From positions 26,019,908 through 26,083,907 of the forward strand of contig JANVCC010000021.1 in the NCBI GenBank assembly GCA_025345505.1: a DNA stretch of 64,000 bases. The letters are read 5' to 3'. Below the pieces are notes generated by a model. It made no database searches. It was not told the DNA's origin and was given only the letters and a program-made list of their open reading frames with translations. The stretch comes from Todiramphus chloris collaris. Its lineage: Eukaryota; Chordata; Aves; Coraciiformes; Alcedinidae. The position numbers and the translations under genes are program-made. Below are positions 1-13,436 of this stretch, in pieces (within the stretch, counting starts at the first letter, position 1; each line of letters starts with the position of its first letter).

Positions 1-2337
1 CAAAATACAGGCTGGCAATAGCACATGATACAGTTAATTTCTCTCGCCATCTAATGTTAACAACATATGGAGACTGGCCTGAGCTGCCAAGGATATAAAT
101 CTATCCTTGTCTCCTGTTTCGTTCACTGAATCGCTATTTTTTATTACTGTACATTCCTCCACAGTACTTCACCAAAACACCTGGTAGGGACCTTCCAGAG
201 GACTGAGTCTCACTGTGCAGAAGAGTCTCCACTATCCCCCATCACCAGAAAAAACCCTCAAAACATCTCCCACCAATCTCTTTTCCCCAAATCCAGATTC
301 CCATTGCCACTGATAAAGCAGATTCCACTAATAAGAGTGATTCACATTTACAGTGTAACACAAACACCTACAAGGCACCAGGTGTTTCTTTAGTGGTGTT
401 TGATTTGTGGGTGACTTCAGAGCTCCTGGTGGCGAGGGACATTAGCATCAGCCAGAGCCAAACCAATGTTAGGCAGGTATTGTGCAAGCTTCCTCACCCT
501 TTTGCCAGCTGACCTCACTCCTGACCCGCCAGTTCGCTGCTATTCCTTTCCCATGCCAAACTATGCAGTGGTTTTGAGATGCACACAAATAAACTCTTAG
601 GCTCTTTCCAACGCACTGAATTAACCTATGCTTGAATTCAAGTTACAGGGTGAAGGTGTTTACACAAGCCTTGAACTGCATTGCAACCAAAATCTGGCAT
701 TTCAAGGGCACTTGATCATACGGATATCACTCGGTACCTTTTATATGGTTACTGTAGAGAAACTGCAGGTGTAATATTAGGAAGCAAATTGTAATGACCG
801 ATTTTTCTGGAGGTGCAAGTGGGCCTGCCTACAGGGCAGCTCACTGGAAAACCACTGGACCAGGGAACGATGCTGCAGCCTTGAAATGGGCATTTTTCTT
901 TCATTTTCTGAGTACAACTTGAAGACAAACATGGATGTTTTTGTCCCTCTTCCTTCATACAGCATTAAATTAGGCATTGTTAGGTACCGTAGACAGGAAA
1001 GATCGACCTTGCTTGCAATCAACTTGTGCATCTGGTCTCTCACAAAGTCTGTATGTGAACGCTAAAATGGAACAAAATCTGAGACGTGAAACACACACTT
1101 GTCTCAGGTGAAACCAGATGTTAATTGATGGTTGTTTTTTCTTCTCTCTGTGTATCCCATCTCCTTACAACATGTGTAGTGTACACATTTCATCTTCACT
1201 GTAGCACTACCAGTATATTTCAAGTCTGTCAGAGAAGAAGGACTAAGCTGCCACCAGTACAGCCTGTGATCTCCTTTCTGTTAAAGCACAAGTAATTAAA
1301 AGGTACTGGTGATATTTTCTTTAAAAGGCTTAGCTAACTGTCTGTGGGACAAATTCTGACCATCGAAGTTAATACAGGAATATTTTCCTAAAAAAAACAT
1401 GACTGCATAACCTTGATCAATAATTCTGGGTTTCAGTATTTACTAGAATATCATACGATGAACTGGATTATTCATTAGAAACTTCTTTTGCAGTATGAAG
1501 TCATCTGTGCTTCAAAGAACATGCAATGTTACATCTTAATATCACATGACCCTTTTCAAACACTTCTGTCACTTATTGTGATGCGGGGTTGGGCCTTTTC
1601 CCCCTGGTTCTAGTTTTTAATCCTTTTTTGCAGGTATACGTTAAGCCTAGAGAATATCAATATGTAATAAAAATCATTTCAAGAAAGTGTCTTTTCTATG
1701 TATGGAGAATTTAATCCAGAGTTTCCTATTTTTGGAGAAATATCCCAACTCTCAGAGCACCAGGCGGAGCAAGAGGGAGTGCTGTTATGCTCCATCCAGA
1801 CAGACACTGGGATCTCTCCTTGTAAAGCATGACATGCCAGATCCAAATCCATTGCTTTTTTTGGTGCTCAGACACACTACACCTTTCAAAAGCAGTGAAA
1901 GAAAGGACACCTTGCACTGCAAATGCTATTTTATCACTAAGTCAACAATAGTGCGGGCCTCAGCATTTAGCAAGAGCTGTTTGCTTTAGGCTCGAGAAGT
2001 CTCTCTCCAGCCAGGACAGATGGTACACACCACATGCACGGTTTCACCACAAGTTCCCTTATTTTTTTTTGGTGTTGATACTGTAAGGTGCAGAAATTCT
2101 GTGTCTAGCCACTGTATTTCATGGCTGGCAAGTTCAGGTCAAGCCCTCACTGCCTTGGCTGGGTCCCATCAAGGTGGGATGGGGACGAGAGGGTGACCGT
2201 GGTGCAGAGACCATAAGTAGCTCCCTCCCATCCGCGCTGTTTGCCAATGCGGAAAGGAGTCTCCCAAATAGGTCACTCATTAAAAAGTTTATATAACTGA
2301 GTTCAGGAAGCCTCCTCTCAGTAGAACAACGGTAAGG

Positions 2338-2395
2338 GAAAAAAAACCTCCAAAAAAAACCACAAAAAAAACCAAACAAAAAAACCCCAGTTTTT
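2338..2395. repeat. A/C-rich low-complexity tract
   Basis: Runs of A broken by CC and single C (AAAAAACC, CAAACAAAA). T/G-rich on the minus strand. Confidence 0.9.
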
Positions 2396-2438
2396 ATTGT
2401 GCCTTCTGGGTATGTGCAACCACCAGGCCAGGTGAAGT

Positions 2439-2507
2439 CTTGGATGCAATTCTGGCAAGAAATTATTCCAGAGGAGGGGCCTGACAGGCAGCATGGCTAA
2501 GACTGCA
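2439..2507. repeat. 69-bp direct repeat, copy 1
   Basis: 66 of 69 bases match the copy at 3579-3647, exactly 1140 bp away. Both begin CTTGGATGCAATTCTGGCAA and end GGCTAAGACTGCA. The flanking sequences differ completely. It does not resemble CR1. Confidence 0.95.
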
Positions 2508-3578
2508 TCTTCCACAAACCCATCCAGCCCGTCAAAGAGTGACCGGTTGTCATTTACCTTTGTGCCAACAGCTCTGCAATCCTTTCTGTACCTCTTTATA
2601 GAAACCCAAAGGAGGAAAACTTGACTACAATATTAAACTACTCACATTTGCTGTGTTTTCTTTTTAACCAAAAACACTATTTGAGAAAAAACACTTTTTT
2701 ATTTAAAAAAAAAACCCAAACCAGACTAAAACCCAATCCTACAAAAAGAGGCCTCTCTTCTCAACTCCCCCTCTCTTTGAAAGCAAGGGGACCACTTATA
2801 AATGCAAAGTGAAGATTATGTGCTAACATTGGCAGGATTTGAGCCTTACAGCTTGTGAAACTATCCAAAACGTGGTCTTTCTGGCTAGGCAGGGTGAGCA
2901 TATTTGGTAACACACTTTCCTTTCATAGTCGTTTGGACCTGGGGATATTTTCAGAGCTTGCTGCAACTCCCTTCCTTTGTACGGAAACCAGCCCGTCAGA
3001 AGATGGGACACACAGAGCAGAGGCACGAACAGGATCCTGCGTCACACAGGAAGAAAATGAAACATTAACATGCACCTTCTGCTACCTGCCTGGAAATCCC
3101 ACAGCATTTTAATTTGTATAGTAGTGGCAAGGGAAGGTTTGAGCTTTCAAGTGGCAGTAGACCCTCATGTTCCCCAGTGGCCACAACTAAATGCTCCTTG
3201 AGTCCTTCATCTTACTGTGTTTTGCAGCGCTTCTCAATTCATACAACAGACTAAATGGTTCAGGCTTAACCTTCGAATTCACAAGAAAATCCTGCTTCAT
3301 TTGGAGTAACTGAATCGGTTTCTCAGAGCTGAGAGGGAATCTACATAACTTCTTAAACAGCACAGAGGCTTTTTTCAGGGTTCTGATTGAGCTTGCAGCT
3401 AAGTAAGTTTGTGGCATCATGAAAATAGGTTTTAAGATTATGCCCATGTTGCTCAATAAGGAAGTTGGGGATTAAACACAAGCACCAGAGCCCCAATCTT
3501 CCTCACTGCTTAGCTGTTAGGTCATTTCTCTGGCACTACTTCGGATTGCTCTAGCTAAGCTCTCTCCCCATGACTGAA

Positions 3579-3647
3579 CTTGGATGCAATTCTGGCAAGA
3601 AATTATTCCAGAGGAAGCTCCTGACAGGCAGCATGGCTAAGACTGCA
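3579..3647. repeat. 69-bp direct repeat, copy 2
   Basis: Second copy of the repeat at 2439-2507. The three mismatches cluster in the middle (AGGGG versus AAGCT after GAGG). Origin unknown. Confidence 0.95.
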
Positions 3648-4547
3648 CCAGGTTTGGCTGTCTTTCCTCTGCTACTGTCTCAGTCCTCCAAACACCATCT
3701 CAGCTGCCTTGGAACCATTAAGCACTCCAAAATATTGCAGACCATCTGCTTCATGCTAGAAAAGCAACAGTCTGAAAAACTGAAATGTAGACCACATTTC
3801 AGGTGCTTTGAACTAAAACGTAAATGCAGAATAATACTCTGTCTTAGAATCCAACAACAGCCAAGGCCATGCATATGCAAGTGCGGATGCAGTCAGCTTA
3901 CTGCAGGTCTACTGGATTGCAGTAGAGTAGATGTTAAGTCACTCTGCACGATTGGCCTGGGGACCAAGGATCCCTTTCTGCAGCTGAGATATTTAGCACT
4001 GTACTAAGAGTCCCAGGATGGGATGTCTCTGAAAATTGGTTTAATTCATGACAGTGCAAGTCCCTAAACCCTACCTAGAAAGTGTTATCTAGCTGCTGAG
4101 CAGCAGTCCTGCAGCAGGTTTGTTATTCTTCATGCCAAACTGATAAGTAAGACTCAGAGCTGGTAGAGCTCTTGTTTTAGCAGAGGAAAGATTCAAAAAT
4201 CAAATGGGGCTGTAGGTCTTAGCACACTTAGGTGACCTCTTGAAATCTCGGAAATACTAAAGCAGCAATTAATTTTGAAATAACAGCTACAAATATTGTT
4301 CATAAACTGGGTAAATGAGCTGGGAATGTGACAAATTTCAACTAGCAGCTCGCTGTATGGCACTCCAACACACCTTGTCAGTTCTATCATGAAAACATAC
4401 AGCCCCCACAAGCCATAACAAAAAGGAGGCTAACCATGGAAATTGGTTTCTGTGGTCTTTGTAAAGAACTTAGCCACTCTAATCACAACAAATAACAAAA
4501 TACTGGGGAAAAGAGTCCCACAGCTCAATGCCATATTTTGTGGAAGG

Positions 4548-4612
4548 GGAAAAAAAAAACCCAAAAAAACCCCAAAAACAACAACAAAAAAAAAACCAAA
4601 CCAAAAAAGAAA
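4548..4612. repeat. A/C-rich low-complexity tract
   Basis: AAAAAACCCC and CAAAAACAACAAC units. It creates spurious Lys/Pro/Thr-rich frames on the plus strand. Confidence 0.9.
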
Positions 4613-5689
4613 AGAGATTTGCATACTTGCTTCATTATGTTCCATCAGTTCTTGGATCAGAAGGGAGCGAACAGCTGATCTGTATTTGCTTGTGAAATAA
4701 AGTCTGTAGGAAAACAGGACTTCATAAAGCCCAAACCATTCCATTTGAAACACCACAGACTGAAGTCTATGGCCAAATATGAGGCAGGATCCTGAGGGAA
4801 CCCAGGGATCGGCAACTCTGGAAGTTGCGGTATCCTCAGCCACAGGAGAGATTTCCCCGAAGGGCAGGAATACTGGAAGCTGGGGCAACTTGCTCAAATG
4901 AGTTTCAAAGAAAGAAAAGCAATTTTCCTATAAATAAGGAACTCTTCAGCAAGCTTCAGTGTGACCAAAAGCTATTGTTTTCTTAAGAACCCGCAGGACA
5001 CATGTTTTTTAAAAGGTACTGAAAGGTGCAGTTTGCAGTCCAAAACACTTCTCAACGCTGAATCAGTTGACTCTGCTTTGGACATATGGTTTTGGGTGGA
5101 AAAAAGCATCATTTGCATATGTATCACTTGGTCTGACTCCAGAGTAATCCTTGGTGACTATCTTAGACAGGATGACTAAACTTTTAGGCAAATTAAATTA
5201 GATTACATGAGTCCTGCTGAAAGTGATCCAGATACTTAAACCTACAGTTAGTCTGAAATAGGAATCACAAAACAATACCCACGTGCCATGTATGGAGGAA
5301 GAGGCCTTGCAGAAGTGATAATTTTAGGAATGATTAAGAGAATTCACAGCATCCAGTGCTCTAAGCGCTAAGATGCTTACACAAGCTGGCAGGAAAGAGT
5401 CTGAAGACCCACCATTCCTTTTCAGTGTTGGAAATGTTGACAGAAAGAGTAATTCATCTCTAATGAACTCTCAAAATGCTTTCTTCCCTGTTGTCACTTG
5501 ACAGCTGAGCAGTTTGCAGGGCTGCTCAGTAACCCAGAGACCAGGGATACGTCCCTCCTTATGCTGGGATTTACCATCCAAGAGACAGCTCAGAGCTCTG
5601 GGGTGCTGTGGAAGGAACCAACAAGCAAATCCCTCATTGAAACTTGTTTGAGATGATGATGATAAACGAGGATAATGAAGTACGGGGAC

Positions 5690-5857
5690 GAATCACCTGA
5701 GGACGGTGGAGAAACACTGTGCTCTGGGGTTTTCAAGACCCAGCTGGCAGAGTCTTAAGTAATGTGATCTGGATAAGTCTTGGCCGTTCTTTGAATGGGG
5801 TTTTGCACCAGATTATCTCCTGTGGTCCTCTCCAACCCAAATGACTGATTCTGCAGT
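5690..5857 (+). mobile_element. CR1 LINE fragment, old 3' end
   Basis: Shows GTTTTCAAGACCCAGCTGG, AGTAATGTGATCTGG, a GGTCCTCTCCAACCCAAATG block and a terminal ATTCT, the usual order at a CR1 3' end. It is degraded compared with the others in the window. Confidence 0.7.
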
Positions 5858-6854
5858 GAGTGTGGAAACTATTGGTCCAAAGGAAAGCATGTAAGAGGCT
5901 ACCTAACCCTTTAGCCTAGCAATAGCACTCAGACAGGAGCTGGGATATTCAGAAATGGAGATTTTTGCTTATGCTAAACAAAAAAATAAGCCTGAGAGCC
6001 AAAACTCAGGTTCATCGTGTTGTACAAGCAGTACACTTGAAACTGGATTCATAAAGGAACTTAAATGTTATATACATCAGCCTGATACTCCTTTCTCGCT
6101 ATCGTGAAAACACATCCAGTTAATATGGATACTGAAGATGTGCTGAAGAGCACAATGCTGATGCTCAGACTGGCATAAAATGCGTATGCTTGAACCTGAC
6201 CAAATTTGTTTTACTCGAGTTACAAACAGCCACGTCAGACCCCAGTTGGTTCCATAGTGGACTATCTCCATGGTATTTCCCAGTAGTCCAGATACTAGAG
6301 ACACAGCCTAGGAAACCAAAGACTTCTCCATGCAGCTAGTTCAGTTGCAAAGGATTTACGAGCTCAGGATCTGGGGCATAGAGCGGCTGTGGTAACTTTT
6401 CCAAACTCAAACCTAAATCAAGGCTCACAGCAGTATGGTTGCCGTGACTAACCTGATGAGCGCAGAGCTGGCAGCCAAACAAGACCTGTGTAGGTGTCAG
6501 GCCGTGGCATTCACCGATTCATCATACAGATAAGCTGCCTTTGGATAGATGAGAGTTAACCATATGGTGTTTCTCATTTGAAGGGCAAAACAATTCTGTA
6601 CGAACTAGGAGCACAAATACTACCGGATTGCATTTTATATATTTCACAAACCCAAGGAAGTAAAGATGCAAAAATCATCATCACTGCAATTTAGAGTTTA
6701 GGGCTGAGATGCAGAAGTAATACATGGTCTGCTGAAACTTTCAAAGCAAACTGAAAGCAAACCTTATTAAATTTGTTAAAAAACAAATGCTGCTACACAG
6801 CACATGTTGGAATAACTAAGTTCATTCAATAGTTTGAACAGAATTTGTTCAAGT

Positions 6855-7498
6855 GTATCATAGAATCATAATATCATAGAATTGTTTGGGTTGGAAGGAC
6901 CTTTAAAGGTCATCTAGTCTGACCCCCCTGCAGTGAGCAGGGACATCTTTAAATCAGGTTGCTCAGAGCCTTGTCCAACCTCACCCTGAATGTTTCCAGG
7001 GATGGGGCATGTTTGTCTCCATCTTTCTTATAAGGTCCCTTTTAGTACTGAAAGGCTGAAATAAAGTCTTCTTGCAGCATTCTGCTCTCTGGGCTGAACA
7101 AACCCAACTCTCTCAACCTTTCCTCACAGGAGAGGTGCTCCATCTCTCTGATTATTTTTGTGGCCCTCCTCTGGACCCTTTCCAACAGACTCACGTGTTT
7201 CCTGTCTGAGGACTCCAGAGCTGGACACAGCTCTCCAGGTGAGGTCTCACCAGTGCAGAGTACAGGGGCAGCACCACCTTACTCAGCCTGCTCTGGATGC
7301 AGCCTAGGATGTGGTTGGCTTCGCTGGGAGTGCACACTGTGGGCTCATGTCCAACTTTCCACTTACCTGTACCTTCAAGTCCTTCTCCGTGGGGCTGCTC
7401 TCAATCACATCATCTCTCAGCCTGTATTGATAACTGGGGATTGCCTCAACCCAGGTGCAGGACCTTGCAGTTACTTGATTTTTGAAAGCAAAAAGCAA
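6855..7498 (-). mobile_element. CR1 LINE fragment, 3' end
   Basis: Starts with the inverted 3' terminus (ATCATAGAATCATAATATCA) and GGTTGGAAGGACCTTTAAAG, continues through GTTGCTCAGAGCC and the ORF2 3' region (TTTCCTCACAGGAGAGG, CTCCTCTGGACCC). The 5' end is truncated. Confidence 0.92.
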
Positions 7499-7616
7499 AT
7501 GAAGAACAATGTATCTTCCCTTATTCTGAAATTATTCATTTTTAGGCTACAAAAACAAAGCTGAAAGATCTTCTTGCATTATTCATCCTTAAAAGAATTG
7601 ACATAGGCAAGAATTA

Positions 7617-7867
7617 CACTTCAAGCTTGAGCACAGGAAGTTTCGTCTCAACATGGGGAAGAACAACTTTACAGTAAGGGTTACAGAGCACTGGAACAGA
7701 TTCCACAAAGAAGTTGTGGAGTCTCCTTCTCTGGAGACTTTCAAGACCTGTCTGGACACATTTCTGAGTGATCTGCCCTAGTTTTGGTTCTGCTCTGACA
7801 GGGGGCTTGGACTCAATGATCTTCAGAGGTCCCTTCCAACCCCTAACATTCTGCAATTCTGTGATCT
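7617..7867 (+). mobile_element. CR1 LINE fragment, 3' end
   Basis: Reads AGCACTGGAACAGATTCC, AGTTGTGGAGTCTCC, GGACTCAATGATCTTCAGAG, CCCTTCCAACCCCTAAC and ends CTGCAATTCTGTGAT. It points towards the opposite-strand CR1 at 6855-7498, with only about 120 bp between them. Confidence 0.92.
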
Positions 7868-8448
7868 TGCATTGCAAATACTTGCCAGAGTTGACTTATA
7901 CACTCAGTCTTAAGAACTGTATTCACTTCACAACATTCCATTGGAGATTCTGATCATGGAGGTAAAAATTAAAACCCAACACCTTACTGAAGGCATTTGC
8001 CAGAAAATGGCACATGCACAAAATTTTGAGCTAGTTATTATCACAGGATGGACACCTTCTTTGACTCAGAAAGTCATGAATTTTAGAGAATTTTTGTATC
8101 ATGGATTATATGTATGTTAACTGTGGGTAGACTCCAAATACAAATTCACTTGTATAAGCATAATTGGAAGGACGCTTTCTTCTGCTGATTTTTTATTAAC
8201 ACTGATGGTTTGCAAGGCAACACTTTGCAGAACTACAGTTACTTTTGCATGACTGGCCAAGATGGAAGACAAAAAGCTTCTCGATCAATTAGATTCTTGA
8301 ATTCTTGGTAACTCACTGCCCTTGAAACCTAAGCAATTTTTGTGTTCACAGTTCAAAAAGGCGCAGCCCTCTAAGAACAATCAAATTAAGTGCCTCAGCC
8401 TTTACGAACTGCAACAACATTCATTCATTAGCTGTCTACATCCTCCAA

Positions 8449-8524
8449 AGGAAAACCAAACAAAACAACAACAAAAAACCAAAACCAAACAAAAAAAAAA
8501 CACAAAAAAACCCCAAAACCACAC
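8449..8524. repeat. A/C-rich low-complexity tract
   Basis: CAAACAAAACAACAACAAAA-type sequence ending in AAAAAAACCCCAAAACC. Confidence 0.9.
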
Positions 8525-9705
8525 CTCCATACAAATTAAAAGGAAAAATCAATGTATTATATTAGCCACTATTAGCAAGAACTATCTGTGTTCTGGACAA
8601 TGTTCCTCCTACAGCTGTTGCTCTTACTGGATAGATAATTTTCTAGTAAGCAGCAGTTTCTCTTAAAAAGTGAAAAATCTATGAGTAAAATGGTAATTCC
8701 TGGGAGGCTGGTCACAAATCTTAGAGAGTTCTTTGTACCAGGTAGTTATACGGAGGTCCACTCAAGATGAGAAGCAAGTGTTCATGAATGTATCACATCT
8801 AAGAGATTTTAAATAGCATGATGGGAGGGAAAAAAACCTTTTTCCACCCTAAGCCAAACCTCACTTGGAGCTACTGCTCCAAGTGAACAGGGAGAAAACT
8901 GCCCATCGTCACGAGATTTGTGACAAAATACAAAGTTGACAACACTGATTTCTTCATTAATGTAAACCTCAGTGTTGCAAGAGCTGAGGTAGTTGCATAT
9001 GCCATTCAGATTGTTTAATAGAAGACAGGGCTGCAGGCTGCATTCCTGCTGGTGAGGCAGGGAACAGCCAGAGGCATTTCCCATGGGGCCAGCTAAGCTA
9101 ACAACTGCTGGCCAAATGGCTTTGCAGACAGCCAGGTGGGACCTCCTTCTCCCTGTCCAAGCAGAGGAGTTTGCTATTCCAGTTATCTCCATGCAGAAAA
9201 GAAAACCTAAGGGTCCTTCTCACAGACTACGTAGGTACACAATGTGGTTGGTCAGCTGGAGAGGAGGGGGTGAGGACTGCACTCAGATGTGCTCCCACCA
9301 TCTTGACAGAAACTACTGCCACATCAGCTGTTGCAAACCCAGAGTTAAAGGTCCAAGCACTCCTCCTCCCCTTGTTTCTCTTGCTCTCTTCACAGTGAAT
9401 CTCTGCTTAATACACAATCTCAGCTTGAACCGGTGACATATCCAGAACATGCCGTGTAGCAGCGCTCACCATCCTTATGAAGGATGATTCAGGCAAAGAC
9501 CCAAGCCAAGCCGTATGTAACTTGCCAAACCCAACATGTCACATCAGCTTTCAGTCAGAATTCAGAAACGTTTCAATCTCCCGAATGTGTACACTTAAAA
9601 GTTTTTTAACCACAGGATTACGGTGTCAGTGTCTCTTGTATTTAACATATGCCCAGGTTATGATGAACACCAGCAGAACTGGAATAAATGTTGCAAGTTT
9701 CCTAC

Positions 9706-9783
9706 AAAACAAAACCAAACCAAACAGACAAAAAAAAAAAAAAAAAACAAACCAAAAAACTCACAGACAAACAAAAACCAGAA
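9706..9783. repeat. A/C-rich low-complexity tract with an A run of about 19
   Basis: AAACCAAACCAAACAGAC, then a long A run, then CAAACCAAAAAAC. Confidence 0.9.
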
Positions 9784-12700
9784 TAAAACCAACTAAAAAT
9801 GCAGCAACAAAAAACACTACAACTGACTGCTGGCGATTATTTACAATAGAAACTCCTGGTTTTGCTTAAACACAGCATCAGACTACCCTCAAAGTAACAG
9901 CTTTGGGATCTGATTCACATTTCTGGTAGAAAGCATTTGGCTCATCAATTTAATCTGCAGAAGTGATTTCCATTGCCCTGTGTATATGGAGAAGTGAACT
10001 GATAGAGCTGTCTTCAGAAGTCCCTAGTTCTAAGAGGTACAGAGGTAAATTTCAGCCATCAAAAACATCACCCTTTGAGACGGAAATCCATACAAAGACT
10101 TTCTATGAAAGTTGCAAGAGAGACTGTCAAATTAATTCATTAACTAGAATTTAGAGACTCAAAGAAGAGCTAAGCAATGGTCTCGCAGGTGCTTATGCTC
10201 TAATTACACGACAACACTGGCTTTATTCCAGTAACACTTCCACCAGTAAGACCTGCAGAGCTTCACTGAAACACCTGGTTACTAGTAATGGAAAAAACAC
10301 ACCTAAGACCACAGACTCCAGGAGAGAGTTCTCACCAGCTACGTACAGCAGCAGCAAGTGGACTGACCAGAGACATTACTGCAATTGTATTAAACAACAA
10401 GACTCAATTAATGAACACATGTAAATGAAGATTGCTTTTATAGTTGTTTTACTAAGAAAAAATTTATAGCAGCAGCAGCAGCCGCCTGTTCCATGTGAAA
10501 CTGGGCATTTGGAAGTCATAGGACTACACCAACCTAGAAAACTAAGAAGGAGGAGCATCTGTGCAGCCATGTATAATGAAGAATCAATGAACAACTTCTC
10601 TTATTACACTAAGGATATCCTCAGAAACACAGTGTTTCTTTGACCACAAGAAACATTAAGAGTGAGGACTACAAGAACAGATGTAAAAACATGGAGCAAC
10701 CGTAACCATACCTCAATATAAAAGAATCAAAACATTTCAAACTTTTTTAACAATAAGACAGAAATCTAGAAAAGCTGACTTTTCCTTCATTTGGGAAGGG
10801 TGAGAAAAAAACCGAAACAATTATGTATCCAAAAAATGTTTAGAAGTTGATCACATAGATATTTCAGGAGCTGAAGGAAAATACAGCTAAACGAAATCCT
10901 GACACTCTTTTAATTCCACTTGCACATGAAATACAACAGGTGGATGGCACATATTTTAAGCATTTTCAGTTATCTGAAAATCCTTGATTTAAAAAAGTTG
11001 TCTTATCTGTAAAATATGGTCATATCAAAATATAAAGCATCATTGCAGCTAAGAAAAAAGTTAGAAATTACTGAGTGGTGTATTTATTGACTGAAGCCAA
11101 CAAGCCTTCTGCTTGTCCTTGTGGGGTGCATCACAAGAGAACAGAGAAAGAAGAAGGGGCATGGAAGTGGAAAGGACTTGCTAAAGTAGAGAAGATACAG
11201 ATGGTAAAAGTCTTCTTGGAAGTATAAAGGAAAAAATATCTTGGAATGGTGGAAAACGACAACATACACAGGACAAACAATACGCTGGACTCCACTGCTT
11301 CTGGGTAACATATACTAATCATGTTCTAGCATTTTTTAATTTTTCCTTATTGAGAGATACCTATTTCCATACCAGAGGTTACTCACCTTCCCTTCATAAG
11401 TCCAGGAAGCAACAGTAACTTCACAAGATGAACTATTTGCTCACGTGAACAAAGCAAGTAACCACACAGGAGGGACTAATGCCAAACATTATGGGGAAAT
11501 ATTCTCAGAAAGTGGAAAAAAATTAAAAGCTTTCTGATGTTATGATAGCACATTAACGAAGCCACTTTTCCTCACCTGTTGTCATTGTTCAAAGGCTGGG
11601 AAGCAGACCCAGAAAGAGTAGGGTGCTGGAACCAGGTTAAAAGGTGTTGCAGGACGAGGACAGTGTCCATGCTCTAGGTGAGACTGTAAAGTGAAAGCCT
11701 GGAGACAAGCTGTGCTCTGTAAGAAGACTAGAAGCATGAGTAATGGATCATTTCAGAAATGCTTTAATAGAGTTGCAGGCTGCTTGAACCATGTTCAAGA
11801 TGTCCATCTTCCTGTAGTGTCCACATGAACAAAAGTGGTTTACAAAACTAAAGCAACTGCATTCATGCCAGTTGCTCAAATAAAATGGAATTTTCTCTCC
11901 CCATCTTCCCTCCTCCAGCTGTTTTTGCCCCAGACTTCAAAGCTTTATTTGCATTCATACAAAATCTGTTTACAGTCAACTTCACTGCGATACTGGAGCT
12001 TCCCCTCCTCCCCCCACTCCGAGACACAAAGCAAAGCTGGCCAGGTGTCTCTAAACCACAGAGGCAGCTGCTCCTAACCAAGCTCACAGGAAATAGCAAG
12101 GAAAATATGCAGCATTTGACACATCTGGAATAGATTGGAGAGTCTTTGAAAACAGTGTCCCAATTCCCTTCCTCCTGCTGATGAGATTTCAGGCTACCGA
12201 ACTGCTGCATCAACTATAGAGGATTAGATACCATGTGCACATTTTTAACCCTCCATATTCTTTCTGTTCAAATGAAAATTTTTCCAAGCTAGTCCAGAAA
12301 AACAAAAAACACAACAAAACCAAGTAGCTGTACAAAGCTTTCTGTGCAGTGGAGCAAACAGAAATAAATTAATTTGGAAGACTCCTACTTAATTTGGGAA
12401 AATTTATAGAGCTGGGAAATAGCACTGGTTGATGTTGGTAAACATACAATATCGCATCATTTTCTATGCTTTGCACAGTTGTATGAAGTCATTAAAAGAA
12501 ATACCCTTACAGCTTGTTTCCATAAAACATGAGATGGAAAGGAGAAGAGTAGACAGGACTGACTAGTAACTATTCTGCCAAATAATTTGTCTATAATTCC
12601 ACGTTGACACGAATATTGCAGTTTGCATGTTTCAGTGTGAAGTACAAAAACCCCAAAAAGCGTAAGTCTTAATTAGCAAAACAAAGCAATGATTTATTAT

Positions 12701-13411
12701 CCGCTTCTTTTCCATATGGACAATGAATGCAAAAGAACATAGAAACAAACAGGTAAGTTTAGAAGGAAATCCCAATCGGATATTGAACATAATACATAAT
12801 TTTATTCTTTCCATAAAACACCAGGAAGTGGACATGCCCCTAAAGTTTTAGTCACTTTCAGTATCTCTGAAAGATTAAGAAAATGAACGTGACCAGTTTA
12901 CATATGTGCATTTTAAACACCAATTATAGATACAAAATTGAATACAGCACTAGCTTAAAACAACATAAACCTCATTGGTTTTAATGTTAGTAATAAAAAG
13001 GCGGAATTCCAATATAAAAAGAAAAACTGGAGGAAAGTATCCATTTTTGGTTTTTTTCCTCAAAGGTGCAACCAACAACCAATGTATTTTTGCAACTGAG
13101 ATTCCAGTTGTACAAAGGACTGAGAGATGTAGTCTCCTACTTAAGGAGAAGCATAAACTTCACAAACTTCAAAGGAAACCATGCATGCATGAACAGCAGA
13201 CAGTGGCCCTTAAAGAGATGACAATTGTTAAGAAAGTAATGGTGTACCTTGAATGAATACTGGGAGAGGTGCAATACACATTTTCTACTTGCAGAGCTTT
13301 AAAAGTGAGATTACTTTTCTTTTTTCATAGATCACTTCCAAAATTAATTTAAAGTAGTTTATTCTTAGGAAATGGCAAAGTGTTTATTCTAAACAAGCAT
13401 TTTAAGATACC

Positions 13412-13436
13412 TTTTTTTTTTTTTTTTTTTTTTTTT
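13412..13436. repeat. Poly(T) run of 25
   Basis: Uninterrupted T on the plus strand, so a genomic A run on the NDFIP2 sense strand inside the putative 3' UTR. Oligo-dT internal priming here could mimic a poly(A) site. Confidence 0.95.

Larger units (their letters stand above)
1..12692. other. Intergenic DNA downstream of NDFIP2
   Basis: No coding exon recognised. Contents: three CR1 fragments (5690-5857, 6855-7498, 7617-7867), A/C-rich tracts (2338-2395, 4548-4612, 8449-8524, 9706-9783) and a 69-bp direct repeat (2439-2507 and 3579-3647). The longest open frame, 145 codons at 3570-4007, shows no recognisable domain and I regard it as chance. Confidence 0.7.

Noticed and set aside
3570..4007. 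145-codon plus-strand open frame
   Set aside because: No recognisable domain, the composition is that of a chance frame, and it begins inside one copy of the 69-bp repeat.
4430..4897. 155-codon minus-strand frame with a hydrophobic FFFVVVFGVF stretch
   Set aside because: The apparent membrane segment is the translated complement of an A/C-rich tract.
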